Notes: generated by a model not told the origin, from the sequence alone. A DNA stretch of 64,000 nucleotides from Zunongwangia pacifica (GCF_023499215.1 NZ_JAKHSK010000007.1:112265-176264); one strand, 5' to 3'. Positions 17,831 through 30,736 are shown, counted from the stretch's first letter. Numbers and translations: made by a program.

Positions 17831-18947
17831 TTGTATATCCGCCATTGCCACCATCTACAAAGTGAATATGTTCGTGTGTGCTAATATCCCGTACATAACA
17901 AGACATAATACTTTCTTCGCTTACATGCATTCCGTAAGCTATTTTTCCTGAATTTTCAAGATTATCCAAATAGCCGGTAAGCGCTTCTCTTTGCTGAGGT
18001 GTTCCTGAAATTACAGTGTTAATCCGGCCATCGATAGTTAGGGTGTCGGTTAAAGCTACCAGTTTTTTAAGATAGTCTTTTCCGTTTTCTTTTTTCAGCC
18101 AGATATGTTTTCCATATTTTCCAATCATCCAGCTTTTTATCAAATAAGGGAGGTTAAATTTGCCTAATTTCGCCTTCATTTCAGCATTGATTTTGCGAAG
18201 ATTTGCTTTCAGTTTTAATCGTTGTACCGTGATAGGCTTTCTACGATGGGGTGAACCATAAATATCGTCGATCGCCTGAAGCACTTCAGAAAAAATTTTA
18301 TACGATGTAGTATCGTTTTTAGAAATCACGATCAGGCTAACCACTTCCTGACCTATTTTGGGTGGTTTTATTTTATCCCATTTACACTCCATGCCTTCAA
18401 GATCCAGTGGTTTATCGTCTGGTATAATTTCCTGTTCTGGGATTGTGTTTTTAATAAGATCTTCAGCATAATGCAAAGCATCTCCCAGGACAATAGGAAT
18501 ATTTAAATCTTCATTCACCTTAAGTTTAGCGATTTTAAGCTGAATGTTTTCCTGATAGATGGTTTTAACCGGAAGCGATCCCGTTTTAAGCTCTAATTCG
18601 AAGTTTTTAAAGGTGTTTATTTTATGCTTCTGAAGTGCATTAAGTGTTTTTAGTAAAATTTCTTTCGGAACAAGAGCAATAGCACCATCACCGCCAAAAA
18701 AGAACGGAATATTGATTTTCGCATTATAGGCAATATTAATCATGGCAATGACTGCTCCTGTAGCGATAAGATTAACCGAATGATGCTGACCTTTGGTAAT
18801 AGCTTGGGTCGAATTTTTAATATCGGCAGCTACAATATGCCAGCTTTCAGGAACCTGATGAAAATGACCAATATCACCCACAAGCTTACTTACCGGGATA
18901 TTTAAAGCCGGTAGGTTTTCATAAAAACCAGTATCGGGGTTAGTCAT
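17799..18947 (-). CDS. DUF3095 protein with cyclase-like motifs
   Basis: A 382-residue soluble protein matching the DUF3095 type. The N-terminal half contains WHIVAADIKNSTQAITKG (residues about 36-53) and, after a helix, INIPFFFGGDGAIALVP (residues about 81-97). The spacing of an Asp in DI-x-x-ST and a second Asp in GGDGA is like the two metal-binding aspartates of class III nucleotidyl cyclases. I infer a related fold, and no substrate is assigned. The C-terminal half (residues about 200-382) is basic and unrecognised. It lies 14 bp after the DUF1028 gene and ends in a terminator hairpin. Confidence 0.82.
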   Translation of the reverse strand: MTNPDTGFYENLPALNIPVSKLVGDIGHFHQVPESWHIVAADIKNSTQAITKGQHHSVNLIATGAVIAMINIAYNAKINIPFFFGGDGAIALVPKEILLKTLNALQKHKINTFKNFELELKTGSLPVKTIYQENIQLKIAKLKVNEDLNIPIVLGDALHYAEDLIKNTIPEQEIIPDDKPLDLEGMECKWDKIKPPKIGQEVVSLIVISKNDTTSYKIFSEVLQAIDDIYGSPHRRKPITVQRLKLKANLRKINAEMKAKLGKFNLPYLIKSWMIGKYGKHIWLKKENGKDYLKKLVALTDTLTIDGRINTVISGTPQQREALTGYLDNLENSGKIAYGMHVSEESIMSCYVRDISTHEHIHFVDGGNGGYTKAAKSLKAKI

Positions 18948-18961
18948 TTTTACCTCAGATT

Positions 18962-19951
18962 TTACAGATCGGTTATTTGATCTATTTCTTCGTCAGAAAG
19001 GTTTAATAATCCTGCTTTTGGGAGTCTGGTAATCATTTCCCGCCAGTTATCATCCTGTTCGAAGATTTGAGCAAAAACGGGTAAAGCTTCATCCAGTCGG
19101 TCACTATTTGCCATGGCTACGGCTTTCCAGAATTTCATTTCCAGATTGTCGGGAAACATTTCTTCCGCAGTGCCATATTCTTCCAGTGCCATGTCGATAT
19201 CGCCTTTTTCTACGGCAAGATCACCTTTGTTCATATGTTCGTAAGCACGGGCCGTTTTTAGTAAGCGTTCTAATTCCAAGATTGGGTTTTGGTGATCGTC
19301 TACTCTTAAATCGATTTTCTTCTCTTCCCAGGGATTTTCTACTTTTTTAGGTCCTACGACAATAAGTGCAGCCGATTGTTTTCCGCGAATATCGCCCCCG
19401 GCACTTTGCGCAGCTTTTAAAACTTCAACCATTCGTTCGGCTAAAAGAAGATTTTCATTAGCTTTAAAAGCCTCGGCCATCGCAGGAACCACTTTATTGT
19501 TCAGCATCATATTGGCCTGTACAGAAAAATTGTCACCTTCGATATGCGAAGCAGCTTCTACACATAATTTCCCGGTATAGGCAGCGACATTCCCTTTAAC
19601 ATCAAGAAATGCAATTTGGCGGTAGTCACGGCCTTCATCCTGATCTACTAATTCTTTTAAAGCATCTTTTGCAGACATTCCGCTGCCCATCAATTTTAAT
19701 CCGTTTGGCCCATACGCCGGATTTACAAAAGATTGTGTCGCTACAACGCCAACACCAGATTTACCCCAACTTACCAAAGAACCTACAGAAAACCAATGGC
19801 TTTGTACCGCAACGGCCATTTCACCGGTTCTGGGGTCTTTAGCTACTATAGAGAAGGTATGGGCAAAGGCTTCTTTATTGGTATTGGCATTTTGTCCTTG
19901 CACTTTTATCATAAAAAAACTAATTAAAATAAAGAGCGAAATTTTTTTCAT
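18962..19951 (-). CDS. DUF1028 family Ntn-hydrolase-like exported protein
   Basis: A 329-residue protein with a signal peptide (MKKISLFILISFFMIKVQG). It has a DUF1028 domain at residues about 28-225: HTFSIVAKDPRTGEMAVAVQSHWFSVGS, then GVVATQSFVNPAYGPNG and GNVAAYTGKLC. The domain is thought to have an Ntn-hydrolase-like fold, and the substrate is unknown. The last 100 residues are helical with a TPR-like unit (GDIDMALEEYGTAEEMFPDNLEMKFW, written here as motif positions about 255-280). It is the first gene of a two-gene operon with the DUF3095 protein. Confidence 0.85.
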   Translation of the reverse strand: MKKISLFILISFFMIKVQGQNANTNKEAFAHTFSIVAKDPRTGEMAVAVQSHWFSVGSLVSWGKSGVGVVATQSFVNPAYGPNGLKLMGSGMSAKDALKELVDQDEGRDYRQIAFLDVKGNVAAYTGKLCVEAASHIEGDNFSVQANMMLNNKVVPAMAEAFKANENLLLAERMVEVLKAAQSAGGDIRGKQSAALIVVGPKKVENPWEEKKIDLRVDDHQNPILELERLLKTARAYEHMNKGDLAVEKGDIDMALEEYGTAEEMFPDNLEMKFWKAVAMANSDRLDEALPVFAQIFEQDDNWREMITRLPKAGLLNLSDEEIDQITDL

Positions 19952-20190
19952 GGGGATAGTATATAAATAAAAACTAGTTTAAATATACAATCTTGACAGA
20001 AGTTGTGGCTCGATTTTTTAAGATTTTACTCGATAATTGAGATAATGTTCCAGGTTTGATCCCAGGTGTTGATTAACATAAGGTATGGTGATAAGCTTAT
20101 TCTTGAATTTTGAAATAGCTTTAATTTGATTTTATGGATATTCTTAGGTAAGTTTTAACGCGTATACAGTTTCTATAATAAAAACATTTT

Positions 20191-20198
20191 TATTTTTG
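20191..20198 (+). promoter_or_regulatory. Candidate -7 element of the tRNA-Arg promoter
   Basis: TATTTTTG matches the Bacteroidota -7 consensus TAnnTTTG and ends 17 bp before the tRNA. No clear TTG box is present at the -33 distance, so the call is tentative. Confidence 0.45.
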
Positions 20199-20215
20199 TG
20201 TTGCCATATAAAAAA

Positions 20216-20287
20216 GGCCTCGTAGTTCAACGGATAGAATAGAAGTTTCCTAAACTTTAGATCCAGGTTCGATTCCTGGCGAGGCTA
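20216..20287 (+). tRNA. tRNA-Arg (anticodon CCT)
   Basis: A full cloverleaf of 72 nt can be drawn. The acceptor stem is GGCCTCG / CGAGGCT with a G-U first pair. The D stem is GTTC/GAAT. The anticodon stem is GAAGT/ACTTT with loop TTCCTAA, so the anticodon is CCT. The T arm is CCAGG-TTCGATT-CCTGG and the discriminator is A. CCA is not encoded. It reads AGG codons. A TAnnTTTG box upstream and a hairpin with T run downstream show a single-gene transcript. Confidence 0.95.
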
Positions 20288-20289
20288 CA

Positions 20290-20318
20290 AAAGGATGCTG
20301 TTTCAGTGTCCTTTTTTT
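20290..20318 (+). terminator. Intrinsic terminator after tRNA-Arg
   Basis: Stem AAAGGA / TCCTTT with an inner CTG/CAG pair, followed by seven T, 2 bp after the tRNA end. Confidence 0.75.
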
Positions 20319-20433
20319 ATGTAGAGCATCTTATTTTTTACTTGATAATCGTGGAAATTGAATACTCAGAGAGTATGCTGAGGTAATTTACTTCTAATCA
20401 AAGAATATTTTCCATGTTTTTCAAATTCAATCT

Positions 20434-20475
20434 AAAAAAATTACCCCTCTCCGGTTTGAAAAAGGAGAGGGGTAA
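20434..20475 (-). terminator. Intrinsic terminator after the GH2 gene
   Basis: A 12-bp perfect stem (TTACCCCTCTCC and complement, 11-base loop) followed on the minus strand by seven T. It lies 29 bp downstream of the GH2 stop and ends the glycosidase end of the PUL. Confidence 0.88.
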
Positions 20476-20503
20476 TAAGTAAAATTTAGTAGCTTATGCT
20501 CTA

Positions 20504-23707
<3,204 letters not shown>

Positions 23708-23789
23708 TTATATCGGTGGAATGCTTGAGATGTCTAAAAGAATCATCTTTTGCCATTTCTATAATATTTTAAAAAAGCTTATAGTCTTA

Positions 23790-25352
23790 TCAATTTGAGA
23801 AGATTAATGTTGTTACTGATTTTTCTGTTAACAGAGCCTCGGCGCTATTCTCTACCAGTTCTAAATTTTTAGTACTGGAAGTAACATAGGATGATTTGGG
23901 AGTTAAAGTTTTTCCATCATTTGTAAATTGGAGTTGAACAGCTTTATCTAACGGATTTACAACCACTATGATATATTGTTGATCATCGGTAGAATTAAAC
24001 CCCGAAACCAGAATTTCTTCAGGCAATTCGCCTTCTGTTTTCAACTGAATTCGTTGGGCTCCCGGTCTGATAAAACGGCTGTAATTCCCAAGAGTCCAAA
24101 GCATTTTACTATCCTGAAAATCCCCGTTTTTTTTATTTTTATCGGCATAAATTAGGCCGTCTTTATAATCATAGACCGATACTGCAGTCCACCAGTGCCA
24201 GGCAGAAGCATTTGCGATACTTAAATCATGATGTATAACTTTAGCCATGTATAAGGCTGAAGTGATGCCCAGATCTTTACCGTTTCCTTCGATTTCTCCA
24301 TGATTATCCCCAAGGATACAATATTCAGACATCCAATATTTTAACTTCGGAAATTTTTGTAGGGATTGATGTAATTTATTCCGTTCTTCGATTAATTTAG
24401 ATTCAGGAGAAGTGGTAAAGTAGCTATGTCCCGAAATCACATTGCTTAAATGTTCAAGATTACCAATATAGCCTTCAGAATTTCCATTGAAAAAATAATT
24501 GAGTTGTGAACCTCTTCCGGGTTTATTATCGTCTTCAAACAGATAGTTGATTTGCGCAGCTTCAGGAAGATCAATTTTGGTTGCTATATTGTTTTTAGTA
24601 AAAGTTTCATTAATACGTCTGGTGATTTGTGCGATCTCATCATTCCAAAAAGGGGTGCCTTCCTGGCCACCATCTGCCCAATCCCATTGTGGTTCATTAA
24701 AAGGACTTATAATATCTACAGTAAGACCTAGTTTCTCCATCCCTTTAATGCTATTGCTTAAATAGTCGGCGAATTTTTGATGGTTCGCCTCTGCTAAATT
24801 GGATTGTTCGCCACTTGTACTAAATGCTTTTTTATTTTGGGTGAAATTTACATGTGGACTATTTAAAAAGACCAGAAGTTGATCTACACCGTAATCTTTG
24901 GCCGCTTTTGCGAACCAAACCTGTCCCGCCTGACGTTGCCAGGAATAGGTGCCGTTAAGTTGTAAAAAGGAATCTGCTCTTCTCCACTCATCTTCGATGC
25001 CGCTATCAATTCCCTGTTGAGCACTTCCTGCTCCCAGGTTAAATCGCCATAAGGATAGCCCAATTCCTAAGGGATTATTATTTTCGTCTAGTTGCTGACT
25101 AAAAAGAAGTTCTGCTATTTTTTGTTTTTTTTGATCTGGCCAATTACCGATATGTTGGATGCTCCATGCATCAGATGCACCAAAATTGTCGATCGTCTGA
25201 AAGGTAATATCATCTTCAATAGCTATGGTTATGTCGTTATCTCCCTCTTCTTTTATAGGTTTGTTTTCTCCATTATTATTTTCTTGCAGACATGAAATGA
25301 AAAATAAAGGGAGCACAATTAGAAAAAAATAAGATTTAAAATTTTTTATCAT
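23790..25352 (-). CDS. GH30 endo-beta-1,6-galactanase-like lipoprotein
   Basis: A 520-residue lipoprotein glycosidase. The signal MIKNFKSYFFLIVLPLFFIS is followed by the lipobox Cys at residue 21. The TIM barrel starts with FQTIDNFGASDAWSIQHIGNW, continues with SLWRFNLGAGSAQQ, and has the acid/base in IISPFNEPQWDW (Glu near 216) and the nucleophile in KYWMSEYCIL (Glu near 342). The C-terminal beta sandwich typical of GH30 follows. The sequence style matches subfamily 5, whose studied members cut beta-1,6-galactan. I assign this by resemblance. It is probably displayed on the cell surface, making oligosaccharides for SusCD. Confidence 0.87.
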   Translation of the reverse strand: MIKNFKSYFFLIVLPLFFISCLQENNNGENKPIKEEGDNDITIAIEDDITFQTIDNFGASDAWSIQHIGNWPDQKKQKIAELLFSQQLDENNNPLGIGLSLWRFNLGAGSAQQGIDSGIEDEWRRADSFLQLNGTYSWQRQAGQVWFAKAAKDYGVDQLLVFLNSPHVNFTQNKKAFSTSGEQSNLAEANHQKFADYLSNSIKGMEKLGLTVDIISPFNEPQWDWADGGQEGTPFWNDEIAQITRRINETFTKNNIATKIDLPEAAQINYLFEDDNKPGRGSQLNYFFNGNSEGYIGNLEHLSNVISGHSYFTTSPESKLIEERNKLHQSLQKFPKLKYWMSEYCILGDNHGEIEGNGKDLGITSALYMAKVIHHDLSIANASAWHWWTAVSVYDYKDGLIYADKNKKNGDFQDSKMLWTLGNYSRFIRPGAQRIQLKTEGELPEEILVSGFNSTDDQQYIIVVVNPLDKAVQLQFTNDGKTLTPKSSYVTSSTKNLELVENSAEALLTEKSVTTLIFSN

Positions 25353-25712
25353 CTGATGAGTGTAAAATGGTTATCTGTGAGATCTCTAAAAATGATGTTT
25401 CTCCTAATTTTGATGCTATGGAAATAGCATTAAATACATGTTCAAAATCTTGATTTTTATCCTTTATTAAAGGAATGGGTGTCCTGCCCTGATAGTTGTT
25501 GTGATACCTTGAAACTGTAAAAAAGATCTTTAATTTATACCTGGCGTACTTTCCTAAAGTTGTTTTGTTGGTGATGGAGATTTTGGTTAAATCCTGCCTG
25601 TTTTTAATTTTTCGGTGTAAACTTGAATTATTATTTATAGCTTAAATCTATGTTTTTAAAAAAGCAGGAAAGAAAAAACCATATTGCCAATTTGGCAATA
25701 TGGTTTAGGCTA
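25353..25712. other. Intergenic spacer of 360 bp between GH30 and susD
   Basis: No gene is seen. It holds the susD-proximal terminator (25673-25706). A short stretch near 25484-25525 (CCTGATAG, then GATACCTTGAAA) resembles part of the dispersed repeat at 51560-51595. The promoter of the GH30-GH2 pair should lie here on the minus strand, but no convincing -7 box was found. Confidence 0.45.
25673..25706 (-). terminator. Intrinsic terminator between susCD and the glycosidase genes
   Basis: A 13-bp stem AAACCATATTGCC with its complement around a five-base loop, then TTTTTT on the minus strand, starting 7 bp after the susD stop. It would stop or attenuate susCD transcription before the GH30 and GH2 genes. 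Confidence 0.85.
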
Positions 25713-27401
25713 TTAGTATCCTGGATTTTGTTCTATTTGATTATTTGAAGCTAATATTTCGCTTCTAGGAATAGGTAACCAGTAATTTCTTTCTTTAAAA
25801 CTTTTTCCGTCAAGCGCCGTAAAAGTAGTGTACTTTAAATCGCCGTCTTTTTTAGTAATTCTCATTCCTAAGGCAGGCTGATTTTCCACCTCATCTGCGA
25901 TCATCCATCTTCTTACATCGTAATATCTGTGCTCTTCGAATGCAAGCTCAATTCTTCTTTCATGACGAATTTTATCACGCATTTCACTTTGGCTAAGTCC
26001 GTTTTGTAAATTCGGCATACCCGCTCTAGAACGGATTAAGTTTACTGCATTATAAACCGTTTCATCAGGACCGGCAGCTTCATTTTTAGCTTCGGCGTAA
26101 TTCAGTAAAATTTCTCCATATCTAATATAGATCCAATCTTGTGTACCAGCCACTCCCCATGGGTTAATAATAGGAAGATATTCATCGATAAACTTTCTCA
26201 GGTAGTATCCAGATTTACTGGTGTTCCAATTGGAATCGCCATCGGGACTATCTAAACCGCCAGGAACGAAGGTTTCAACTTCTCTTTCGCGATATTGAGC
26301 ACCGTTATATAAAATGGTCTGGTAAAATCTTGGATCTCTATTTTCATAAGGCTGCTCGGCATGAGATTCATTATCCCAGTCAAATTCAGATCCATCTGCC
26401 ATTTCATAGTCATCTACTAAGTTTTGTAATGGTACGTTACCTGCCCAACCACCATAGCCGTTAGGGCCATTGGCGATTTCAAGAGCGGTATGCAGGGCAT
26501 TAAGATTATAGTATCGGGCAAAAATGATTTCATTATTCCCTGAAGATTCCAGAAAAAGCTTTTGGTAATCTGAATACAGGCTGTAGATCCCCAGATCCAT
26601 AACCTCCTGAGCGGCATTGGCGGCATCAGCCCATTTTTGAGGATCATTGGTGTTGTTATTGTATAATGGACTAGCCGCATATAGTAATAATCTGGCTTTA
26701 AGAGCCATGGCCGCACCTTTTGTAGCTCTACCTTCTTGCCAGGTATTAGAATGATTTTCAGGTAGGCCGTTAATGGCTTCATTTAATTCGTTTATGGTGT
26801 AGGTTAAACCTTCTGATATCGAGCTTTTCTCGAATAAACTAGGATCGGTTAAATCGTCACCAAGTGCTACCACGCGATCTCCCATAAGCACTACTTTACC
26901 GTAATTTCTAATAAGATCATGATATCTATATGCCCTGATAAATTTTAATTCAGCCGTAAGGACTTCTTTTTTAGCGTCACTCATATTTAAATTTTCGATA
27001 TTGGTAAGGGCATAATTCACCTCCCTGATACTACGGTAGCTACGTCCCCAGATTGTTCCTGCAATACCGGTATTTTCAGGGGCTAACTGTCCCTGTTGAA
27101 TGAACCAGGTATTATCGTCATTGTTATAAATAGACTCATCAGTCAAAGAACTCCACATTGCATATTCAAAGCCTCTTCCAAATCCGGGACGACTTCCGTC
27201 ACCTTCTTTATCGGTAAGGCGCTCTCCCAGGTACCGGTTAATCACGTAGGCTTCAAATAGGGTAGAATCATTAAGTACGGCCGTATCAGAAACACGATCT
27301 GTTGGTGTAACCTCTAAATAATCGTCTTGACATCCTATCAGAATAAAGCTTCCTAATAGGGAGAATAAGAATATTTTTGTATTTAGTATATTAAATTTCA
27401 T
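25713..27401 (-). CDS. susD: SusD/RagB family surface glycan-binding lipoprotein
   Basis: SusD-like lipoproteins cap the SusC channel and bind glycans at the cell surface. I place the start at ATG 27401, because the lipoprotein signal MKFNILNTKIFLFSLLGSFI with lipobox LIGC begins there. The longer open frame upstream would run into susC. The mature protein (about 562 residues in total) shows TPR-like helices (AELKFIRAYRYHDLIRNYGKV, cited as positions about 155-175) and the family C-terminus with RHERRIELAFEEHRYYDVRRW. It starts 10 bp after susC and is followed by a terminator. Confidence 0.93.
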   Translation of the reverse strand: MKFNILNTKIFLFSLLGSFILIGCQDDYLEVTPTDRVSDTAVLNDSTLFEAYVINRYLGERLTDKEGDGSRPGFGRGFEYAMWSSLTDESIYNNDDNTWFIQQGQLAPENTGIAGTIWGRSYRSIREVNYALTNIENLNMSDAKKEVLTAELKFIRAYRYHDLIRNYGKVVLMGDRVVALGDDLTDPSLFEKSSISEGLTYTINELNEAINGLPENHSNTWQEGRATKGAAMALKARLLLYAASPLYNNNTNDPQKWADAANAAQEVMDLGIYSLYSDYQKLFLESSGNNEIIFARYYNLNALHTALEIANGPNGYGGWAGNVPLQNLVDDYEMADGSEFDWDNESHAEQPYENRDPRFYQTILYNGAQYREREVETFVPGGLDSPDGDSNWNTSKSGYYLRKFIDEYLPIINPWGVAGTQDWIYIRYGEILLNYAEAKNEAAGPDETVYNAVNLIRSRAGMPNLQNGLSQSEMRDKIRHERRIELAFEEHRYYDVRRWMIADEVENQPALGMRITKKDGDLKYTTFTALDGKSFKERNYWLPIPRSEILASNNQIEQNPGY

Positions 27402-27411
27402 AATTCCTTTT

Positions 27412-30400
27412 TTAAAACTGAACATTGATTCCAAGATTAATAATCTTTTGTTGTGGATAGAACTGTCCACTTTCGCTACTACCTTCCGGATCAAAATCAT
27501 CGACATCTGTAAAAGTGAAAAGATTAAATGCGCTGGCATAAATTCTGGCATTACCTATAGCTAGTTTATCAGTCCAAGTTGCTGGAACGGTATATCCTAA
27601 TTGAACATTTTTAAGACGCACAAAGGCTGTATTTCGAAGCCAAAAATCGTTTTTGAACCTTCCACCGCTTACTGCCGATGAAGATCGTTCACTTACTCTT
27701 GGGTAACTTCCCTGTGGAGTATCCGGAGACCATCTGTTATCGGCCCAACTGCTATAAAAGTTACCAACAGTTCCAGATTCTGGGAGCACATATTGTCTTA
27801 CCTGGCCCTGACCAGCGAATACTGCTGAAAAATCGAAATTTTTATAAGAGGCGTCTAACACAAGACCAAAAGTTATCTGAGGGATATTTCCATATTTACT
27901 TCTGTACATATCATCTGGAGTGATTTCTCCATCATTATTAAGATCTTCATAAATTAAGTCCCCTAAGCTTGCTCCCTCAACATGTGGGTAGTTATCCAGA
28001 TCTTCTTGTGTTCTATAAATTCCTATAGCCTTGTATAACAGATAGGTGTTAAGAGGGCCTCCTGTTTGTTTTTGGTAATCCAAAACTCCTGGAGCCTCAT
28101 CAATAAAACCAATCTCGTTCTTTGCATAAGTGAAGTTTCCCTGTACTCCAAAGTTAAAATCCCCTTCTCCTTTAAAGTCGTAACCTAAACTAGCTTCAAA
28201 CCCATGGCTTTTTACTTCTCCAATATTTTCAGATGGAACTAATGGGTCGTTGTCTTCTGTCGGGTATGGATTTACAATTCCGGTAGTTCCCGGGATTGAT
28301 GCATTCCTGTTGATAAGGATATCTTTACGATCCTGGCTAAAGTAAATGACTTCGGTGTTAAAATGATCCAGCCATTTAAAATTCACTCCGATGTCGGTTT
28401 TTTGCGCTACTTCCCAGGTAATATTTGGGTTGGCAAGTCTTATAAGATCGATACCTGTAACCACTTTTCCTCCAATTACATAGTTGTTATTGATGGCATA
28501 GTTGTCGAAATATTGAAATTGACCTACATTATCATTCCCCAAAACACCGTAAGATGCTCTAATTTTAAGGTCATCAAAGAAATCTACGTTAAACCAGTCT
28601 TCCTGTGTAATTCGGTAACCGGCAGATATAGAAGGGAATACACCGTATCTATTCCCTTTAGGAAATATCGAAGATCCATCTACCCTCATTTGAAATTCAG
28701 CAAGGTATTTTTCGCTATAATTATAAGCTATTCTGGAAAGGAAACTCTCTCTGGTGAAATTATAGCTGCTACCATAATTATCTTTGTCGGTTGCTGCGCC
28801 ACCGCCCTGAGAAAGCTCAGGAGTTTGGGACGTTGGATAGTGAATTCTGGAGGCTCCTAAAGTATGCTCTTTATTTTCACTTCTTTCGTAACCTATAAAA
28901 GCATCGATATTATGATTATCGAACCTTCGCTTAAAGTTAAGTTTAATATTACCAACGGTCTTAGATTGATTAAAATGTTCTTCTTCTAAAGAAGCTTGTT
29001 GGTCTGAGCCACCAACAACAATAGGATTGTACTGGTCTTTGTTCCTATTGTATTTGTAAAGCGTGTATGGCGTTTTAAAGTTTTTAGTTCTACTGGATAA
29101 TTCATCTACAGAAAAGAAACCATCTATAGATAAACCATCAAGAAACGGCAATTCGTATTTAGCTTTAAGGATTCCGTTAAACACATATTTAGGTTGATTA
29201 TTTACTCCTCCTACAGCAGTAGCCATAATTACAGGGTTTGCATTTTCTATACCGGTAGAGGGATACCCATTGGGATATATTGCGGCTACGGTTGGGTAGG
29301 CTCTATATATAGATCTGAAAATATTGCCTGCACTTTCAGTGGCAAATTGCCTGTCTTCTTTTCTTCCAGATAACGAAAGACCAACGCTTAATCGGTCAGA
29401 AATATCAACATCTAGATTCGATCGAACATTATATTGGTCGTATTGGGTAGCACCATTTTTATATAAACCTTCCTGCGATGTTTTACCTAAAGAAAAGAAA
29501 TAATTAACCTTCTCTGATCCTCCAGATACATTAAGGTTATGTTGGGTTTGAGTGGCATAATCTCTAAGCGCCTCGTTTGCCCAATCGGTATTTGGGTAAT
29601 TTAAAGGGTCACTGCCATTAGCAAACAGGTTTATTTCTTCGGGAGAATAAATTTGATTCAATCCATCATTAGGACTGTTGTAATAAGCGATTTCATTTCG
29701 TATCTGAGCGTAGGTCGATGCATCGGCCATATCGGGTAGACGGGTAGGTGAGGAAAATCCAACATCGAACTTATAAGATACCGATGGGGCTGAATTTGTT
29801 TTTCCTCTCTTTGTAGTCACGAGAATAACACCATTGGCAGCACGGCTACCGTAAATTGCGGCAGAAGCATCTTTAAGCACTGTAACACTTTCAATGTCTT
29901 GCGGAGAAAGTCTTGAGAGACCTCCAACCTGGCCCGGTACTCCGTCAACCACTACTAAAACATCGTTGTTACCGGTTGTTGCTAATCCACGAATACTGAT
30001 GCTGGAATCGTCATATCCTGGTTCACCACCACGGTTATTTGCGATTACTCCCGAAATCCTTCCTGAAAAGGAATTGGAAAGGTTAGGCTGAGGACTTTTT
30101 ACAAGGTCACCGCCTTCTACTTCAGAAACCGACCCCGTAAGGGTGGCTCTTTTTTGTCCTCCATATCCTACTACAACCACTTCATTAAGTGCTTCAGTAT
30201 CATTTTCTAATGTTACAGAGAATGATTTTTGATCTCCAACTTCAATCTCCTTGGTTTTAAAACTTACAAAAGAAACTACGAGTATGGCATTTTCAGGATC
30301 ATTTACTTCTAAAGAGAAATTTCCATCCATGTCGGTTACGGTTCCGTTTGATGTGTTTTTTACCACTACTGTGGCTCCTGGTAAGGGAATACCAACTTCA

Positions 30401-30516
30401 TCAAATACCTGCCCTTTAATCTCAATTTGTTGGGCTAAAACCGTAGAACTTGCCAACAGTAAGACCAACAATATGTTGCACCTGGATTTTCCCAGGTTTA
30501 GTAAAAATTTAAACAT
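27412..30516 (-). CDS. susC: SusC/RagA TonB-linked outer membrane transporter
   Basis: A 1034-residue TonB-dependent transporter with a signal peptide ending in SSTVLAQ. A carboxypeptidase-D-like domain is at residues about 31-105 (IEIKGQVFDEVGIPLPGATV). The plug includes EVVVVGYGGQKRATLTGSVS and VLKDASAAIYGSRAANGVILVTT. A 22-strand barrel follows, ending with the hydrophobic LGINVQF. It lacks an STN signalling domain, which fits control by the HTCS encoded next door rather than by an ECF/FecR pair. It imports galacto-oligosaccharides if the PUL substrate is read correctly. It is the first gene of the susCD transcript, divergent from the regulator. Confidence 0.95.
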   Translation of the reverse strand: MFKFLLNLGKSRCNILLVLLLASSTVLAQQIEIKGQVFDEVGIPLPGATVVVKNTSNGTVTDMDGNFSLEVNDPENAILVVSFVSFKTKEIEVGDQKSFSVTLENDTEALNEVVVVGYGGQKRATLTGSVSEVEGGDLVKSPQPNLSNSFSGRISGVIANNRGGEPGYDDSSISIRGLATTGNNDVLVVVDGVPGQVGGLSRLSPQDIESVTVLKDASAAIYGSRAANGVILVTTKRGKTNSAPSVSYKFDVGFSSPTRLPDMADASTYAQIRNEIAYYNSPNDGLNQIYSPEEINLFANGSDPLNYPNTDWANEALRDYATQTQHNLNVSGGSEKVNYFFSLGKTSQEGLYKNGATQYDQYNVRSNLDVDISDRLSVGLSLSGRKEDRQFATESAGNIFRSIYRAYPTVAAIYPNGYPSTGIENANPVIMATAVGGVNNQPKYVFNGILKAKYELPFLDGLSIDGFFSVDELSSRTKNFKTPYTLYKYNRNKDQYNPIVVGGSDQQASLEEEHFNQSKTVGNIKLNFKRRFDNHNIDAFIGYERSENKEHTLGASRIHYPTSQTPELSQGGGAATDKDNYGSSYNFTRESFLSRIAYNYSEKYLAEFQMRVDGSSIFPKGNRYGVFPSISAGYRITQEDWFNVDFFDDLKIRASYGVLGNDNVGQFQYFDNYAINNNYVIGGKVVTGIDLIRLANPNITWEVAQKTDIGVNFKWLDHFNTEVIYFSQDRKDILINRNASIPGTTGIVNPYPTEDNDPLVPSENIGEVKSHGFEASLGYDFKGEGDFNFGVQGNFTYAKNEIGFIDEAPGVLDYQKQTGGPLNTYLLYKAIGIYRTQEDLDNYPHVEGASLGDLIYEDLNNDGEITPDDMYRSKYGNIPQITFGLVLDASYKNFDFSAVFAGQGQVRQYVLPESGTVGNFYSSWADNRWSPDTPQGSYPRVSERSSSAVSGGRFKNDFWLRNTAFVRLKNVQLGYTVPATWTDKLAIGNARIYASAFNLFTFTDVDDFDPEGSSESGQFYPQQKIINLGINVQF

Positions 30517-30736
30517 GTACTGTAATTTTAGTTAATTGTTAAATAAAAGTTAGCTTTGCGCGAAAAGATTAGTTGAAAACGATTTCGCTTCATTTTGTTG
30601 TTACAATTTTCCTAAAATTAGCAGGATTATATGGGGTAGTAATTGACTTAAAGCAAGGCTGTAAATGACTCATTTTATTGTTTTACTGATCTTTAATAGG
30701 TGTTTTTAAAAAATCAACAAAATTACTTTCCTCTAA

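Noticed and set aside
27402..27551. N-terminal extension of the PUL SusD gene
   Set aside because: It overlaps the end of susC, while a normal lipoprotein signal starts at 27401.
30551..30558. TAGCTTTG as promoter of the HTCS gene
   Set aside because: It fits TAnnTTTG, but the only TTG upstream is 12 bp away, too close, and the leader would be about 170 bp. Left out for lack of support.
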